Below, piece after piece: positions 45,184-59,100 of a stretch of DNA of 64,000 nucleotides. Location: NCBI RefSeq assembly GCF_000151665.1, contig NW_013171815.1, positions 75,153 through 139,152 of the forward strand, read 5' to 3'. Position 1 is the first letter of the stretch. The number at the start of each line of letters is the position of its first letter. The position numbers and the translations under genes are program-made. The notes below the pieces were generated by a model. That model saw nothing but the letters and a program-made list of their open reading frames with translations, was not told the DNA's origin and ran no database searches. The stretch is from Blastocystis hominis (taxonomy: Eukaryota > Sar > Bigyra > Opalinata > Blastocystidae).

Positions 45184-48100
45184 CTATTCAAAACACAGAT
45201 ATTTCCTGCGGATCCGAAAAGCCATCGCCTTCGACCCCGATCCACTCAGCAGAATGCACAGATTGTACGCCGCAGCCTTTTCAGGAGAATACATCTGCCA
45301 AACTCTTTTCAATGACCCCGGAATCGGTCCAGCTTCCTCTGACTCCCTCAGCACCGCCCAGTAATACATAGCAGCGATATGGAACAGCCCCATCTATCTA
45401 ACACTCCCCATCAGCTCCTCACCTGATGAAACGCCCGTCCCAGATTAAACAACACTTCCATTCGATACAACTCTTTCGGCAAGGTTATGGACCGCGTGTA
45501 GAAGTCCTGAGGCTCGTCGGGACTCTGCGGATATTGCGAAACGCTCTTCACACCGAGCGATTCGATTTGTTTTTGTCGATTTTTCGCATAATTCTGCAGC
45601 TCTGTAAAGGCTCGAAGAAGCGTTTCGCGCTTCTCACTGTGTGTCAAAGAGAGAGCTCAAACAAACAAGTTCGATCGATTATTGCTGTGCGTCAGCTCCG
45701 AGGCGCCAACGCTCAGCAGAAGCAGCGGATCCTCCAGCAGCACGCTTTCCAGCGACTCGAAAAACGGTCTGCACGACGTCGGATTGCGGTACAGCGCGAT
45801 CTGCCCCAGCAAAATCTGCGAGTACACGCTACTTCACACCTCTCTTCCATCCCAACTTCTGCGTCGATTGCCGCTGCAGCTGCTTAAACAGGTTCGTCGA
45901 AAACGAGTAGTTTACCCGCGGGAGAAGCAGCGAAACCACCGACGTCACGTACGAAATCGACAGCTCGCACACCACGAACTCGAACCCGGGAGTTACACTG
46001 ATGCGCTGACCCACCGACGTTTCGCGGATATCCTTGTCATTCGGCGGCGGAGGCGAACTCAGCAACGAATCCATCGGTCTTTCCGATTTCCCGCGGCAAA
46101 CCAAGAATTGGAGTTTCTGGTCGGTGGAGGCGGCGGTTACCACGATTCCACGAAGCGCATCGGCGGCAATCCGCGGATCCTGCGAAGAAACCGTCATGCA
46201 GAGGAGCAAAAGCGTGTTTTGGAACGCTGGCGTGGCGAACTACAAAAAACTCGTGCGCCAATCAAAACGCGGAAAACCGTGCGGATCACATTGAGATAGG
46301 CAGCCGCATAGTGAAGCCCCTGCAGCAAACAGTGCGCCTACAGCTCACGAAAAAGCCGCGGGGATGTACGCGCGTGCAGTTCCACACCAAGAAAAACAGC
46401 ATGATTTGTCCGAGAACCGCGGGGATATCGAGCACGGCAGCGAGTTCGACGATTTCCTGCGCGGGCTGAATGGAATCGTAGTACTGCGCAGGAACCTCTA
46501 AATGGAGAAACGTGGAAACGTCGAACCGATCATGCACATGGTGCGGAGAAGCGGATCGACGACGCGCACGATTTCACGGGCCGCGTTGATCGGGTTTGGA
46601 TCCACGTCGATGGCGGGGACTTGGTGGAGCGAATCGAGAAGAATCGCGGCTAACGCGCGCGACTCGGTTCGATTCCCGCTCTGTTTGGTCTTTCCCTACG
46701 CTCGAGGTTTCTCGGTTTCCCCACAAAATGGCGCGTTTTCGTGATGTACTTGTTCGTGACCTCCACGGAACGCAGCAATTCTCCCTTCTCGTCGTACAGC
46801 TGCGACAGCGCCAGCGCCAATTCCTGCCGCTTCTCGCTGGACCCTTCCGGGAGAAACTCCAGCGCCTTCGTGAGATATTCGATGCATCGGTCGGAGTCGT
46901 TGCGCGCCTGGCTGTAGCGATAGGCCAGCTCGAACGTCGCGGCGTCCGAATTCGATGGAAGCGTGAGCAGCAGATCCGACAACACCGCGCCCTGCTCGAT
47001 TAAATGGCAGTCGATCAGCGCCGAAGCCAGCGTGAACGCGGCACTGGCGACTTCCTCGCTGAAGTTCTCCGCGATCTGGAGAGAGTCGATGATTTCCAAC
47101 GCGTCGTCCGTGCGGCCGGTGTACAGCAAACTCACAGAGTAAATCACGGCCATCTCCAAAGGCAGCGAGATCGAGCAGATCGAGTTCACTTGGTCGATGA
47201 GGCGGATCGCCTTCGAATATTCCTTTTTGTCCACAAATCTAGATTCGATGGACCCTTATTCCGCTACAATTGGGACAGGACTGCGAAGGAGTGCAGGAGG
47301 GGCATGAGCGGCGTTGCTGCGTCGTTTTGGTTCAGCATTTCCAGACCCGAGTAGCGTTCGTATCGATTTTCTGCTCGTCATTTGGAATTCCAAAAATCGG
47401 ACTTAATTCTTGAATCATCGCCGAATAGTTCTCTTCGAAAAACGCTAATAGCTCGGGCTGTCGATGATTTGCAGTGCACAGCGTGTACAATTGGCTGATG
47501 TAATGGTCCAAATCGTGCGTTAAGCGGCAGAACGAAAGCAAATCGGAGGTCGCTCGATTCTGCTGGTTCTCTTCCATATAGAGCTGGTATCGCTTCTCGT
47601 AGTAAATTGGGTTCGATGGATCCAAGTGAATGATCCGAGACAAACAGTAGATTTGACGTTTGTGAAGATTGAGCTTGACGCTCATTTCGTACACCACCTC
47701 CCATTTTGCTGGATCCTTTTTCACAATTTCAGCTTCGATAAAGTAACAGTCACACGCTTTCGTGATATTCTGCTCTGCTTCGTAAATCAGCCCAAGAACA
47801 TTCTATTCGTAAACTATCTGTCAAATAGTTTACATAGATATCAGGATACTCCGGAACATTCTTAGTCACCTCGCTCAACAAGAGTTTTGCCTATATTCTA
47901 ATAAAATCCGAATTAGCACTTTATCATAGTCCAAATTAATATAGCAGCGCATTGCTTCATCATATATTCGCTGAACTTGATCAGGGAGCTTGGATACTAC
48001 TAATCAACACATTAATATTGGTAGACCTCGTGGTTTTGTAGTGCTTCTTTTCTTCCTCCCCTTTCTTCGTGTCTTGATGAAGGTATCCATAGAAGGGCCG

Positions 48101-48237
48101 AAAAGAGAGGTGTCATTCGAATTATCTTGCTCCTTTTCATTCGCCTCCTCCATGATATCATTGATCTACACTCAGGAACTCCACTGCAGTAAAACCGGCA
48201 TAAAATCATCTTGCGTTGATTCTGAATCGGTGTCCAT
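45184..48237 (-). CDS. TFIIIC TPR subunit (Tfc4/GTF3C3-like)
   Basis: Largest-TPR subunit of pol III factor TFIIIC, which binds tRNA-gene promoters and recruits TFIIIB. The 877-aa product has an acidic, basic-rich N terminus (FIKTRRKGRKKRS), then TPR units through its length (NVLGLIYEAEQNITKACDCY, IIHLDPSNPIYYEKR, FELAYRYSQARNDSDRCIEY). The C-terminal hallmark EVLFNLGRAFHQMGLFHIA...EKAAAYNLCIL is what identifies the family. Fourteen introns of 28-33 nt, the most in the window, sum to a divisible CDS. One of them contains TTGTTTGTTTG without ending the transcript. Confidence 0.87.
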
Positions 48238-48524
48238 GCTTCTGAGTAAGTATCTTCCAAAGTTTGAAGAATGCCAATTCAAAAAGTGTTTTGCAATGTT
48301 TTTCCTTGTGAATTTAATAGAATTATTATAAAAAAAAAGAATGCTGATACATGTTGAAAAGTGCTGATACTCCTATTGCTGGCTAATGAACCAAGAGGGT
48401 ACTCAATTTGTTTAGCTGTAGTTTTTTCAGAAAATGAAAGCATTTCTCCTCGCTCTCCACTGTCTTGAACAAACAAATCTCAAGCTATCAGCAACTAAGC
48501 CAGGCGAAATCCGGCAAAAACAGC

Positions 48525-49416
48525 TTACTTAAGCTGGCCATAGACCTCTCCGTTCATTTTCTTATACTTGGGCTTAAAGACCTTCACCTTCTTCTGTCTC
48601 TCAGGGACCACAAGCTTCTTGCTGAGATCCTTCAGTCGGCTTCGCGCCGCCTCTTCCTCCCAGTCATTATCGACATCGCTCACATCCACCTCCGCTTCTT
48701 CCGGCTTGTCCACATGCATCGCAGACAGCTTCTCGTCCACATGGTCGAACATGTGGCGCTGGCTCATGTCATCTTCGGACATCATGCCGAAGCCCTGCGA
48801 AGACAGGTAGTTACGATGCTTTCGGTTCAGCATACGACGCTCAATGGGAGCCTCGAACTCCACATTGTCGTCCTCATCTTCAGAACCTTCAGAAAGCACT
48901 TCAGCAGGACGAGAAGTCTTATGATGCTTCTTCTTCTTCTTGGGAATCTCGCCTCGCTCAATGCAGAGACGATCTTCTTCGTCCAAATCGAACAAACTAA
49001 TCAAGTTCATGTAGGGAATGCCATCGACGAAGAGATCTGGAAATTACACCTCAAAAATAAAAATTACCATAGATATAATCTCCGTTTTCCTTGACAAAAC
49101 TGATTTCCATCAAATAGTTATCCACGGTAAAAGACGTTGAGAACGATGTCTTCAACAACTACCAATCAGTCAAAAATATAACACGTACACCTCTAGACTC
49201 GTGGATTACGACCTCATTCACACGAATTAAACGCTTTCCAGAAACGGTAGAATGCTTCAAAACGACCTCTACCTTCTTCATATTAATAATGAAACCCCAT
49301 TTAATCATGCGCTTCGATGTGGGAACCAACTTGCCAATATTTCTTCCCATCACCTCACTATTTGTGAATGATACCAACTACCCTCACGTTCGGAATAAGC
49401 CATGCAATTGAACCAT
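48525..49416 (-). CDS. FAIM-like beta-domain protein with charged C terminus
   Basis: 266 aa, three introns of 30-31 nt. Residues about 25-110 match the FAIM fold: KWGFIINMKKVEVVLKHSTVSGKRLIRVN, then MEISFVKENGDYIYDLFVDG; the HxTxSGKR element is the family's best mark. FAIM proteins are small cytosolic proteins linked to stress and protein-aggregation control. The remaining part is not FAIM: a Lys-rich stretch (IPKKKKKHHKTS), acidic segments and a basic end (KVKVFKPKYKK), suggesting a nuclear or nucleolar role. Function is uncertain. The frame ends at TAA 48525; TTTGTTTGTTC follows about 50 bp on. Confidence 0.65.
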
Positions 49417-50898
49417 TCTTTTCGACTAAACAAAATAATGAAAACATAGGAAAATCAACGCATCTAACTGTTTAGTTATTCATGATTATTAATGTTCCAG
49501 TAATTTCAAACAACAAAAAGTTGTTTTTCCGGCATTCTTCCATTCTTGTACATCGATAGAGAATGCACTGATGTACTTTCTCTGTCTATACAATACATAA
49601 TTGCTTATTAAAGAATCTAGCTATTTTACCTCGTTCATTGCTGGATAAGTCTATGTTGGCTGTTAGCTATCCTTTTCTATAAAATTACTGTGTTTTGTAT
49701 GGTAAATTCGTACTTTTTGTCTTTTTGATTTTGCTTCGTTTCGGGATGAATACTTTGAAATATATATATTTGCTATAGCTTGTTGAAAAACGAAAATGCT
49801 GTGTTATAGGATTGACTGAACAGGCAGAAAAGGTGAGGAGAAGTGAAGTGAAGAGACCTAAAATGATTAAAGTTTGATAGAGTGACTGTGATAAGAAAAA
49901 GCATAGAGCCATGAATGATTACAATTTCTCTGTTTGAGTGTGTTTGATCGTATCGATTCACTCGGATGCTTTGGCGGATATCACCAACCAATTCACGAGG
50001 CTGCTGGTAGATGCCAATATGTCTATTTGTTTCGAAGATATGACCTGAGGTAATATAAATACTCTTTCTGAAGGGCATATTCGACTCATTTTTTATTGGT
50101 GTTATCCAAATGGATCAATCCAATATCATTCCTCTATCAACCTTCCAAAAACATGAACATGTTGAAAAGAATGAATTCATGGTGAGAAGAGGAGGGTTTG
50201 TTTATAGAGGTTCATTCAATAGTTGATCTCGTTTAAAATAGTTGTTGTCTTCGTTCAAATCACCTTTCATAGAATAATGAGAAAACAATGAATGATCGTA
50301 AGCTTCTACTACCTTGTAATTAATTAGTCAAACAAATTGAATAAAAATTGTTATGATGGCATCCATAGGTGTCGAAATACCCAAACAAAAAAAATGACCA
50401 CTATTTCAAATAATAGACATAAGAATAACCATGTTTCACATCACACACACACCATATACGTCCAAATTATGATAATTCTGTCACAAAAATAACGATACAA
50501 AAGTAGAACCAGAAAAAGGAATACCCTTGATTTTTGGCATGAAAGGATTCATGCCAGAATCATTCGTTAAATCAAACCATACTTATCTGGTATCATAAAA
50601 TACGTTTTTCCATAACATCGTTACACACTGATTGACAACTGACAATGATTGTTTTCAGTCGAAACACACAAAACCCATATCTACACACTTCGTTCTTATA
50701 ATACCTAGCATTGAAGTACCTTATAGGATAGCCACAATTATTTTGTTTCAAACTAGAAATTAGGCGGGTTGTGCATCTATTAATCTGAAAGGATCACTGG
50801 TGCACTGATTTGAGATGAATGAGTAGGGTAGCGAAGTTGTGGCTCATATTGTAGTACTGTATTATCTGTACATAGAATCGATAAAGCTCCTATGTACA
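49417..50898 (+). other. Intergenic 1.5 kb, AT-rich, no gene seen
   Basis: Spacer between two divergent genes. Short frames only, with no splice-linked exons or RNA gene that I can recognise. The longest non-coding stretch in the window. Confidence 0.5.
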
Positions 50899-53080
50899 AT
50901 GATGAAATTGCCAATAAATCCGCCATATCGCGTTGTAAGTGATTATTGGGTTTTTCGATTTCTCACTTTGTGTAGCTCCAAGAAATAGAGTAATTGTTCA
51001 AAGAATGATAAACGAAAATACTAATAATACACAGAATAACAGTTATGTTCACAAGAATGATTTTTCTTCAAATTATACTCGAATGTATGGCAATCATTTG
51101 GAATATGAATATCTAGTCATCAGGGAAGGCAGCTAAACAATTTAATGGTGAATGGAACGAATTCCTCTTTTCTTCGTGCAAATGAACTGAATCCTGGAAA
51201 TTTTGTTGAAAGTGATTTTGATGTGAATTTTTAATTGTATAGAGCGTGCTAGAATCAATCGACCAAATAGGGATCGAGATCGAATGTACGACAGGATTGA
51301 TTTTCTCCCTATTCAGCCCAAACCAAAGCCTTTGGATTCGAACTCATTTCCTGAACCAGTTGTTCATAAAGAACCGATTGTTGTGAAGTTCGAGAGCATC
51401 AAATCAAGAGACAAAGTGGATCATTGGCAATACAAAGTTCATATTGAACGGAAATATATTGACTTTCCTTTTCGAGCGGATTCGATGGAACCTCTTCCCA
51501 TCTATTATTATAACCCTAAAACGTATCCTAGTTTGGTTGGGAAGAAAGAATCCTCCTTGAAAAACGATCGAAAATCGACTTTAGACTCATCCGAAATGAA
51601 TGAACATGCGTTGAAATTGGCTGAAAAGTATCAGACTCTCGAATCGAGAGTGTTTGATTATTTTGGTTATGAGGATTTGATTCCGACGTGCGGGTTTTCT
51701 CTGCACAGAGATTTGGCTGCCTGTACGAAAGTGGTGAAGGAAGAACGAATCATCTACAAATTTGTTGATGTGGTGGGCGAAGTGTATGATGGAAAAGAAT
51801 CCGAAAGTGTGCGAAATGGCGAATCATTGGAGAACAAAACAAAGGAAAAGTCGATGAATGAGGAGCATTCGAAGGGAGGCGAAAGTCGAAATTCCATCGA
51901 CAGGACGAGAGCGAAAGCGTCTGAAAAGCCCATAGCCATCAACCAGAAGGAAAAGAAGGAAATCATTGTCAAAAAGGAGGCGATGGACATCAAAAAGAAT
52001 CGAGTCGTCGGAGAGAACGAATCCTCCTCCTCAACCAATCCTCTCTCTTCGACAGAGGATCGAAATCCTCACGAATTTGGTGAATCTTCCTCTTTCAAAT
52101 CTCCTCACTCGGAGCCAGAATCGCTCCAGCCGCTTCCCTCGGCAGAATCTGGTTCGGGTCCGGGATCCAATCCTCATTCATCGCTCCCTCATTCAACGGC
52201 GTCGCCTTCGACGCCTCCTTCGACGCCTCCGCAGCTTCCAGCGGAGCCAACGCTTCCGAAATCGCCTACCATGAAGCCTGCTTACAATTACTTTCTGTGT
52301 CCTCCTTTTCCATTGTTGTCAATGCCTCCCACGTCTTGTTTCCCACCCTTTTCGATGCTCGGTGTGAACGATTCGAATATGTATAACATGCCTCCCTCAT
52401 TGATGCCTTCTTCCTGCTTCCAATTCCTGTCCGTCCCGCCTTCTGCTTCGATGCAGGGGCAGATGCAGGGGCAGATGCAGGGGCAGATGCAGGGATCGAT
52501 GCGTCCGTTTCTCGCTTCCTCGCCTGCTTCTTCTATGCAGTCCCCCGCAATGATGCCCTCCGTCCCGCCGATGGCGGCGAACGGACAACCGATGGGAGAA
52601 AAGAGGAAACTGGGCGAAATGAAGCGGGGCGGAAGTGAGTCAATGAATCTTCCGAACCCTCCGAATTCTCCGAACTCATTGAACAACTCATCAATCCCGC
52701 CAAAGGCGTTGAAAGCGTCTCCATCGAACCCTTCCCAGTATGGATCTGCGTCAAGGGATGCGGTGGGCTGTCCCGAGAGGAAGAAGGGGCAGTTTTTTCT
52801 CTACTTCCCCTCGCGACCATCCAATCGAGACAGCATTCAGTGTCTGCAGACGCATCTCGGGGTGGGCAGTTTTCGGCGAAGAGACTTGCCGCCAGTCTTC
52901 GCGCCGCCTCCTATTGAGCCGGTGCAGTCCGCTGTCGCGACGCAGCGCGAAGCGAACGTGGACTCGCTGTACTCCACGCTGGTGTCGCGCTACGAGTCGA
53001 TGGCGTCGATGGCGTCGATCATCAACATTCCTCCCATATATCGTAACTTTACCAAGAGACCCTTGCCAAAGATTAAGTAA
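50899..53080 (+). CDS. Unrecognised 693-aa protein, Ser/Pro-rich
   Basis: Four exons; introns of 37, 32 and 31 nt in the 5' part, total CDS divisible by three. The N terminus is Asn-rich and basic (RARINRPNRDRDR). A middle block looks globular (VDHWQYKVHIERKYIDFPFR, RVFDYFGYEDLIPTCGFSLH). It is followed by a charged region and a long Ser/Pro/Met-rich tract with four MQGQ units, and a compact C-terminal part (QFFLYFPSRPSNRD to IYRNFTKRPLPKIK). The composition suggests a nuclear regulatory or RNA-binding adaptor, but no family is recognised. It is convergent with the giant WD40 gene, whose stop is 54 bp away. Confidence 0.75.
52451..52494 (+). repeat. 12-bp tandem repeat (Met-Gln-Gly-Gln)
   Basis: Four near-identical copies of ATGCAGGGGCAG within the coding region of the unrecognised 693-aa protein. 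Confidence 0.9.
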
Positions 53081-53133
53081 TCCTCCCTTCTTTGTTCCAT
53101 CAAACACTCGCAACACATCAACACAGCGACTCT

Positions 53134-56100
53134 TTACTTTCGGATCGGGCTTCGCGTCCACTCCTCCTCGTCATCGTCCACATGGCGGCCCATCTGCGGT
53201 CGAATCGGCGACTTCGATCGCGAGAAGCCTCCTCGGTTGGCTCCGAATCTCGCCTGTCCGAACATCGGTGGATTGTTGTCATCGTCCGAATCCACCATGG
53301 CGGCATTTCGACTCTTGTTTGCAGCTCCATAGCGCGAGAACGGCGTGCTGCGGTCGGCTCCGAAAGGCTTCACGAAGGTTCGTGTCCTACCCCTCACTCC
53401 TTTCCCTTATATTTCCTACGGCGTCGTCGATCGAATCGCTGCCGTTCCAGCCGACGGTCCCGCGCCTGCTCCCATTCCCGCGCGCGTCGTGCCAGCGAAG
53501 GACCGCATGCCCAGCTTCGACAGCGTGCCCGTGATCTCCAGGTCGTCGTCCTCGTCGATCTGCTGCACCTTCTGCGACGACGGCACGAACCGGCGATTCG
53601 GCGCCGTGACCGTCGCTCGGCGGACCGGTGTCGGCGAGCGCGAAATCCGGGAGATGGGCGCGCCGAAAGTGTAGGTAGGCACGTCGTCCTCCGAGGAAGA
53701 ACTCGCGATCGCCTCCTTCTCCTCCTTCTTGTCCAGGCCAAAGTTTCCGAGCATCGCTTCCTCGTCCTCGGGCGACTCCACGGGACGCTCGCTGCGACGG
53801 TCGCGGTGTTTGTGATGGCCGTGGTGCTCGCGGTGCTCGTGATGTTTGCGGTGGCTGCGACCCTCCGGACTCTTGTGGTGGTGCTTCTTTGGCTCCTCGC
53901 TCGGCGTCGCGCGCGGACGATTGCTGCGGTTGCGCACCACGGGGCGCTCGGCGGGCAGTTCCTCTTCCTCCTCCTCCTCTTCGGGGACTTTGACGGTGCG
54001 CTTGGGCGCTTCCTCCTTCGCGCGAGGCTTCGGCTGCGGCTCCTCCTCGGAGATCTCCGGGGACTCGGTCGGCATCACCGAGCGCACGGGGGCCTTGCCA
54101 CGCGACTTCTTCGGCTCCTCCTCCTCCTCGAAGTCCTCGCTTTCGGCTTCCTTCGGCTCGGGCTCTTCCTTCTTTGCGGCAGGCTTCTTCTTGGGCTTTT
54201 CCTCCTCCTCTTCCTCGAAGTCCTCGCTGACCGCTTCCTTGGGCTCCTCCTTCTTTGGAGCAGGCTTCTTCTTCTCCTCTTCCTCCTCCTCGAAGTCTTC
54301 GCTTTCAGGCTCCTCCTTCTTGGGCTCAGGCTCTTCCTTCTTAGGCTCAGGCTCTTCGCTTTCAACTTCTTTAGGCTCCTCCTTCTTGGGCTTAGGCTCT
54401 TCTTCCTCATCGAAGTCAAAGTCTTCCTCTTCAACTTCTTTAGGCTCGGGCTTCTTCTCCTCCTCCTCCTTCTTGGGTTCTTCCTTCTTGGGCTCTTCTT
54501 CATCGAAGTCAAAGTCTTCCTCCTCGGGTTCTTTAGGCTCGGGCTTCTTCTCCTCCTCTTCCTTCTTGGGCTCAGGCTCTTCCTTCTTGGGCTTAGGCTC
54601 TTCTTCCTCATCGAAGTCAAAGTCTTCCTCGGCAATAGCCTCCTTCTTGGGCTCCTCCTTTTCCTTCTTACCGGCCTTCTTACCCTTCTTTCCAGCCTTC
54701 TCCTTCTTTCCGGCCTTCTTCTTGCCTTCCTTCTCAGCAGGCTTCTCCTCCTCCTCCTTCTTGGGCTCTTCTTCCTTGCCCTTACGACCACGACGACCAC
54801 GGCGACCTCCAGCCTTCTCGGGCTTCTCCTCCTCTTTAGCAGGTTTCTTCTCCTCTTCGACAGGCACAGGCTCCTCAGCGAGCTTAGCCTCCTCGACAGG
54901 TTCAGGGACAGGCTCAGGCTTCTCCTCTTCGACAGGCTTCTTCTCTTCGATAGGTTCAGGTTCAGGCTCAGGTTCAGGCTCAGGCTTCTCCTCTTCGACA
55001 GGCTTGACTTCCTCAACAGGTTCAGGCTCAGGTTCAGGCTTGGCCTCCTCAACGGGCTTGGCCTCCTCAACGGGCTTAACCTCCTCTTCGGCAGGTTTGA
55101 CCTCTTCAACAGGCTCAGGCTCAGGCTTCTCCTCTTCAGCAGGCTTAGCCTCCTCGACAGGCACCGGGCTCTCAGAAACCTCCATAGGCGTCTTCTCCTC
55201 CTCATCGAAGTCGAAGTCCTCTTCCTCCACAGGCTTCTTCTCCTCCGCCTTCTTCGGAGCAGGCTTCGGCGCTGGCTCCTCCTCGTCAAAGTCAAAGTCT
55301 TCGTCGCCAATCGCCTCCTTGGGCGTCTCCTCCTTCTTCACAGGCACAGGCGCCGGGACATCGTCGAAGTCACCGAAGTCATCATCTGCAACATCGGCCT
55401 TCGCCTTCTCCTCCTTCTCCTTCTTTCCAGCCTTCTTACCCTTCTTGCCCTTCTTCTTGCCTTCTTCACCCGCCTCCTTCTTCGCCTTCTTTCCGGCCTT
55501 CTCCTTCTTCTTACCCTCCTCTTTGCCTTCTCCTTCCTCTTTCTTCTCCTCCTCCTTCTTGGGCTCTTCTTCCTTGCCCTTACGACCGCGACGACCACGG
55601 CCTCGCTTCTTTCCTTCCGCCTTGGCTCCTTCCTCCTCTTCCTCTTCCTCTTCCTCTTCCTTGGGAGTTTCCTCGGCCTTCTTCTCCTCCACAGACACAG
55701 GAACAATTTCAGGCTCAGGCTCAGGCTTGACCTCTTCCACAGGCACGGGGCTTTGGACGACCTCCACAGGCACAGGCTTCTCTTCCTCCACAGGCACAGG
55801 CACAGGCACAGGCTCAGGCTCCTCTTCCTCCACAGGCGCAGGCACGGGGCTTTCAGCGACCTCCACAGGCGCAGGCTTCTCTTCCTCCGCAACCACCGCG
55901 ACAGCGGCAGCAGTAGCAGCAATCTCTTCATCCACATTCAGCGGCTTTTCAATCTTCACCACTTCGGCCGGCTTCTCTTCCACGACTTCTGCCGGAGCTT
56001 CTGCAGCCGGCTTCTCTTCCACTACCGACACATCCACCATGATCGGCTTGCTGGCTTCCTCCTTGGCAGCCGCGAGCGCCTCCTCCGCAGCTCGCTTCTC

Positions 56101-59100
56101 CATCTCGGCTCTCTTCTGTTCCTCCGCGATTCTCTTCTTTTCTTGCAGACGAGCCATGCGCTCCGCTTCCTTCGCAGCACGCTCCTTTCTTCTCGCCTCC
56201 TGACGCTCCAGACGCGCCTTGCGGGCCTCTGGATCCTCCTCCTTGTTCGAACGACGACGAATCGGAATGCGAATCACAGGCTTCAGCTCCTTCTTCACTT
56301 CTTCCTCTTCGCCTTCAGCGTCCTCGAACTGATCGCCCACTTCCACTTCGATCTTCATCGCCTCCTCTTCCTCGGCCTTCTTCGCCTCCTCTTCAGCCTT
56401 CTTCGCCTCCTCCTCGGCCTTCTTCTTCGCTTCCTCCTCTTCCTTTCGCTTCTCCTCCTCTTCCTTCGCCTTGCGGCCACGACGTCGTGCAAATCCTTCT
56501 CCAGTACCCGCGTCACGAATCACCATGCCCTTCATCTTGCCCTTCGTCTCAGCCAAGTCCAGATAGTTCTTGTAGAAGTCGCGGATCTCATCCTCCGATC
56601 GTGCCGAGGCCCAATAACGGACTTCCGTGATGCGCGCGAAGGTTCCCGGACCTCCGATCACGATCTGATCGTTTTCTTCGAGAGGCTCGCGCTCAGGACT
56701 CGCGATCTTGCTCTCTTTCACCTTCACTCCGTCCACGAACAGAGTCACCTTCGTCTCCTTCTTGTTCACGCAGTCAATCGTGGCTGCGATGTGCTTCCAC
56801 GTTTCTCCAGGCACCACTACGTCTCATCCCTCGCATCCTCCACTCACACGACTGGTCCGTGAACATCTTTCCGGTGGTCGTCTGGAACACCACGTATCCG
56901 TTCTCCAAACCGAACGACCACATGCGGTCCTGCGGAGGTCCTCGCGAAATCAGAGGCTATGCATTACTTTCCACGCACAGACTCCAACCATGTATCCATT
57001 GCGAGGATCGCGCTTCACCCACATTTCCAGCGTGAAGAAACGACGCTGCGTATCGGGGTGGAAGTAACCCACACGCAGCGTGTTGCGCTCCATGGTAATC
57101 GGCGTGCTCAGCGTGCCCGGGTCTTCCTTTCCGTCCTTGTTCCAGCCCAGCACCAGCTGCTGCAGCGTTCTCACCTTGTCGCCGTCTCCCTTGTCCATCG
57201 GCGCATCGCAGGGCTCAATGTGCGCGGAACCGTTGATCGTCATGTTGTTCGCCTGGTTACTGTTATCGTACACCACCGTGGGGTTCGGGTCGTCACGATT
57301 CTCCATTCGCAAGTACAACACCACCGAATCTTCGCCTTCGTTGCCCACCATCAGAGCGGCGCCTCCGAAGCGAGGATCGTCCTCTACGTCTCATTTCCTT
57401 CTCTCGCGCATACCGGCCTCGCCCTCTTCCTCTTGGATCTCCACGATCTGACGCGCTCCCACCCAGGCAGCGATGTTGCTCATCTCCAGCAGCGGATAGA
57501 CGGACGGCAACGGCTCCGGCTTGGGGATCTCAGGCACCTACGCATCACCCACCGGCCTCCGAATCTACCTTGGGAATTCGCTTCTGCTTCCAGACGGGCA
57601 GCTGCGCCTCGTTTCCGCCCACCAGCAGCGTGGGGATTCGCTGCGGCAGACTCAGCGCGACGATGCTGTCATTGCCTCGCTTCTTGCTCTTCTGCAGCTT
57701 TCCAGAGAGAATCTCCGCGGCCTCCTTGATATCCGGTCGCAGACCATCGGCTCGCGAAGCCTGCTGCTGCAGCAGGGCGGAGGTTTGCTCGCCTCCGATG
57801 TTCAGCAGCTGCATCAGCGACCAGTCATCTCCGCACAGATCCATACACTTGCGAGCCGTGTTGAAGTCTCCGCAGATGGCGGCCAGCGACGCCAGCGACC
57901 GCAGACGCTCGGCCAGCGTGGATCGCGGATGAGGCAGCAGCGCCGTGAAGGGCTTTCCATCCTCCGCGGATCGGAGATACTCCTACAGAAATCAGCACAC
58001 ACGCCGTCCATCGCGCCTACCATCAGCTGGGGAGAGTTCTGAAGCAGCTCCTGCAGGGCGTCGTCCAAGCGGTGCAGCGAGATCGCAAGATCGGACTTGA
58101 TCTCGGGGGCGATTTGCGGGTGATCGGGGAACTCCTTGTTGCCTCCACTTCGCACAATGGCGTAAGCCACGCCCAAATAGCCCTTCTTTCGAAGCTCTCG
58201 GATCAGCTCGCCCGTCACTCCAGCGTTGTAACCGGGACCCACAGGCTTGGGACCCGTCGGATCCTCCTCCGCGGGTTTGTACGCGTACTGCTTGATGATC
58301 CTCATCATCAGCTCCTCGCGGTTCTCCACGTAGCCCTCGGGGGCCTTCAGCAGTCCCATCACCAGCGGCTCCAGCGGCACCAGAGCGCGCGACAGCAGCT
58401 GCGTGAGACGGTGGTCTCGGTGCTTGCAAGCGTAGAGCACTCGATCGGGCAGCACGGACATCAGCATGGGCTCGGTAGCGTAGATATCCAGCGAGCCAAT
58501 CGGTCGCTCCTTGCCGTCGGCCATCATGTAGTAGAGACGGTTGTCCGAGCACGTGTACATGATCGTGTAGCCCAGCCACTGCATGGAGGTCGTCATACGC
58601 GCCGTTCCTCCAATCAGCACGATGGAAGGACGGCTCGCAATGATGTTGTAGTCCATATCCACCATCAGCACTCTCTGCCCCTCACAACCCGTCCTTCGTT
58701 CCTACCTGGTTCGTTCGAATCGCCAGCAGGGGACACTCGTCCTTCTCGATCTGCTGCCAGGCCGTCTCGCACACCACTTCGCCCGCGTGGAAGTGCAGAC
58801 CCTTCGATTTCTGCATCGGCACGTAGGAAGTGTTGCCCTCCTCCTTGTTCTTCGAATACACGAGCCACTGCGTGCCGTCGGTGTCTTCCAGCACGTACTG
58901 CACCACAGCCGAGCCGTCCTTCTTCTTCAGAGGCGTGTACATGATCTTGCGAACCACCGAGGTCAACTTCCACATGCGCATCGTCTGCGAGACCAGCTCG
59001 TACGCGTTGTCTTCCTTGTCCTTCCGACTCGTGGGCGTCTTCAGATTGGACAGCTGGCAAGTACGATACTCCAGCTGGTTTCCTTCCTGGTTCACCATCA

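Noticed and set aside
53092-56862. 1,256-codon open frame on the plus strand
   Set aside because: Antisense shadow of the giant protein's KE/PE tail. Its Leu/Phe/Arg-rich translation is the mirror of GAG/AAG codons, and the minus strand has LamG homology and consistent introns.
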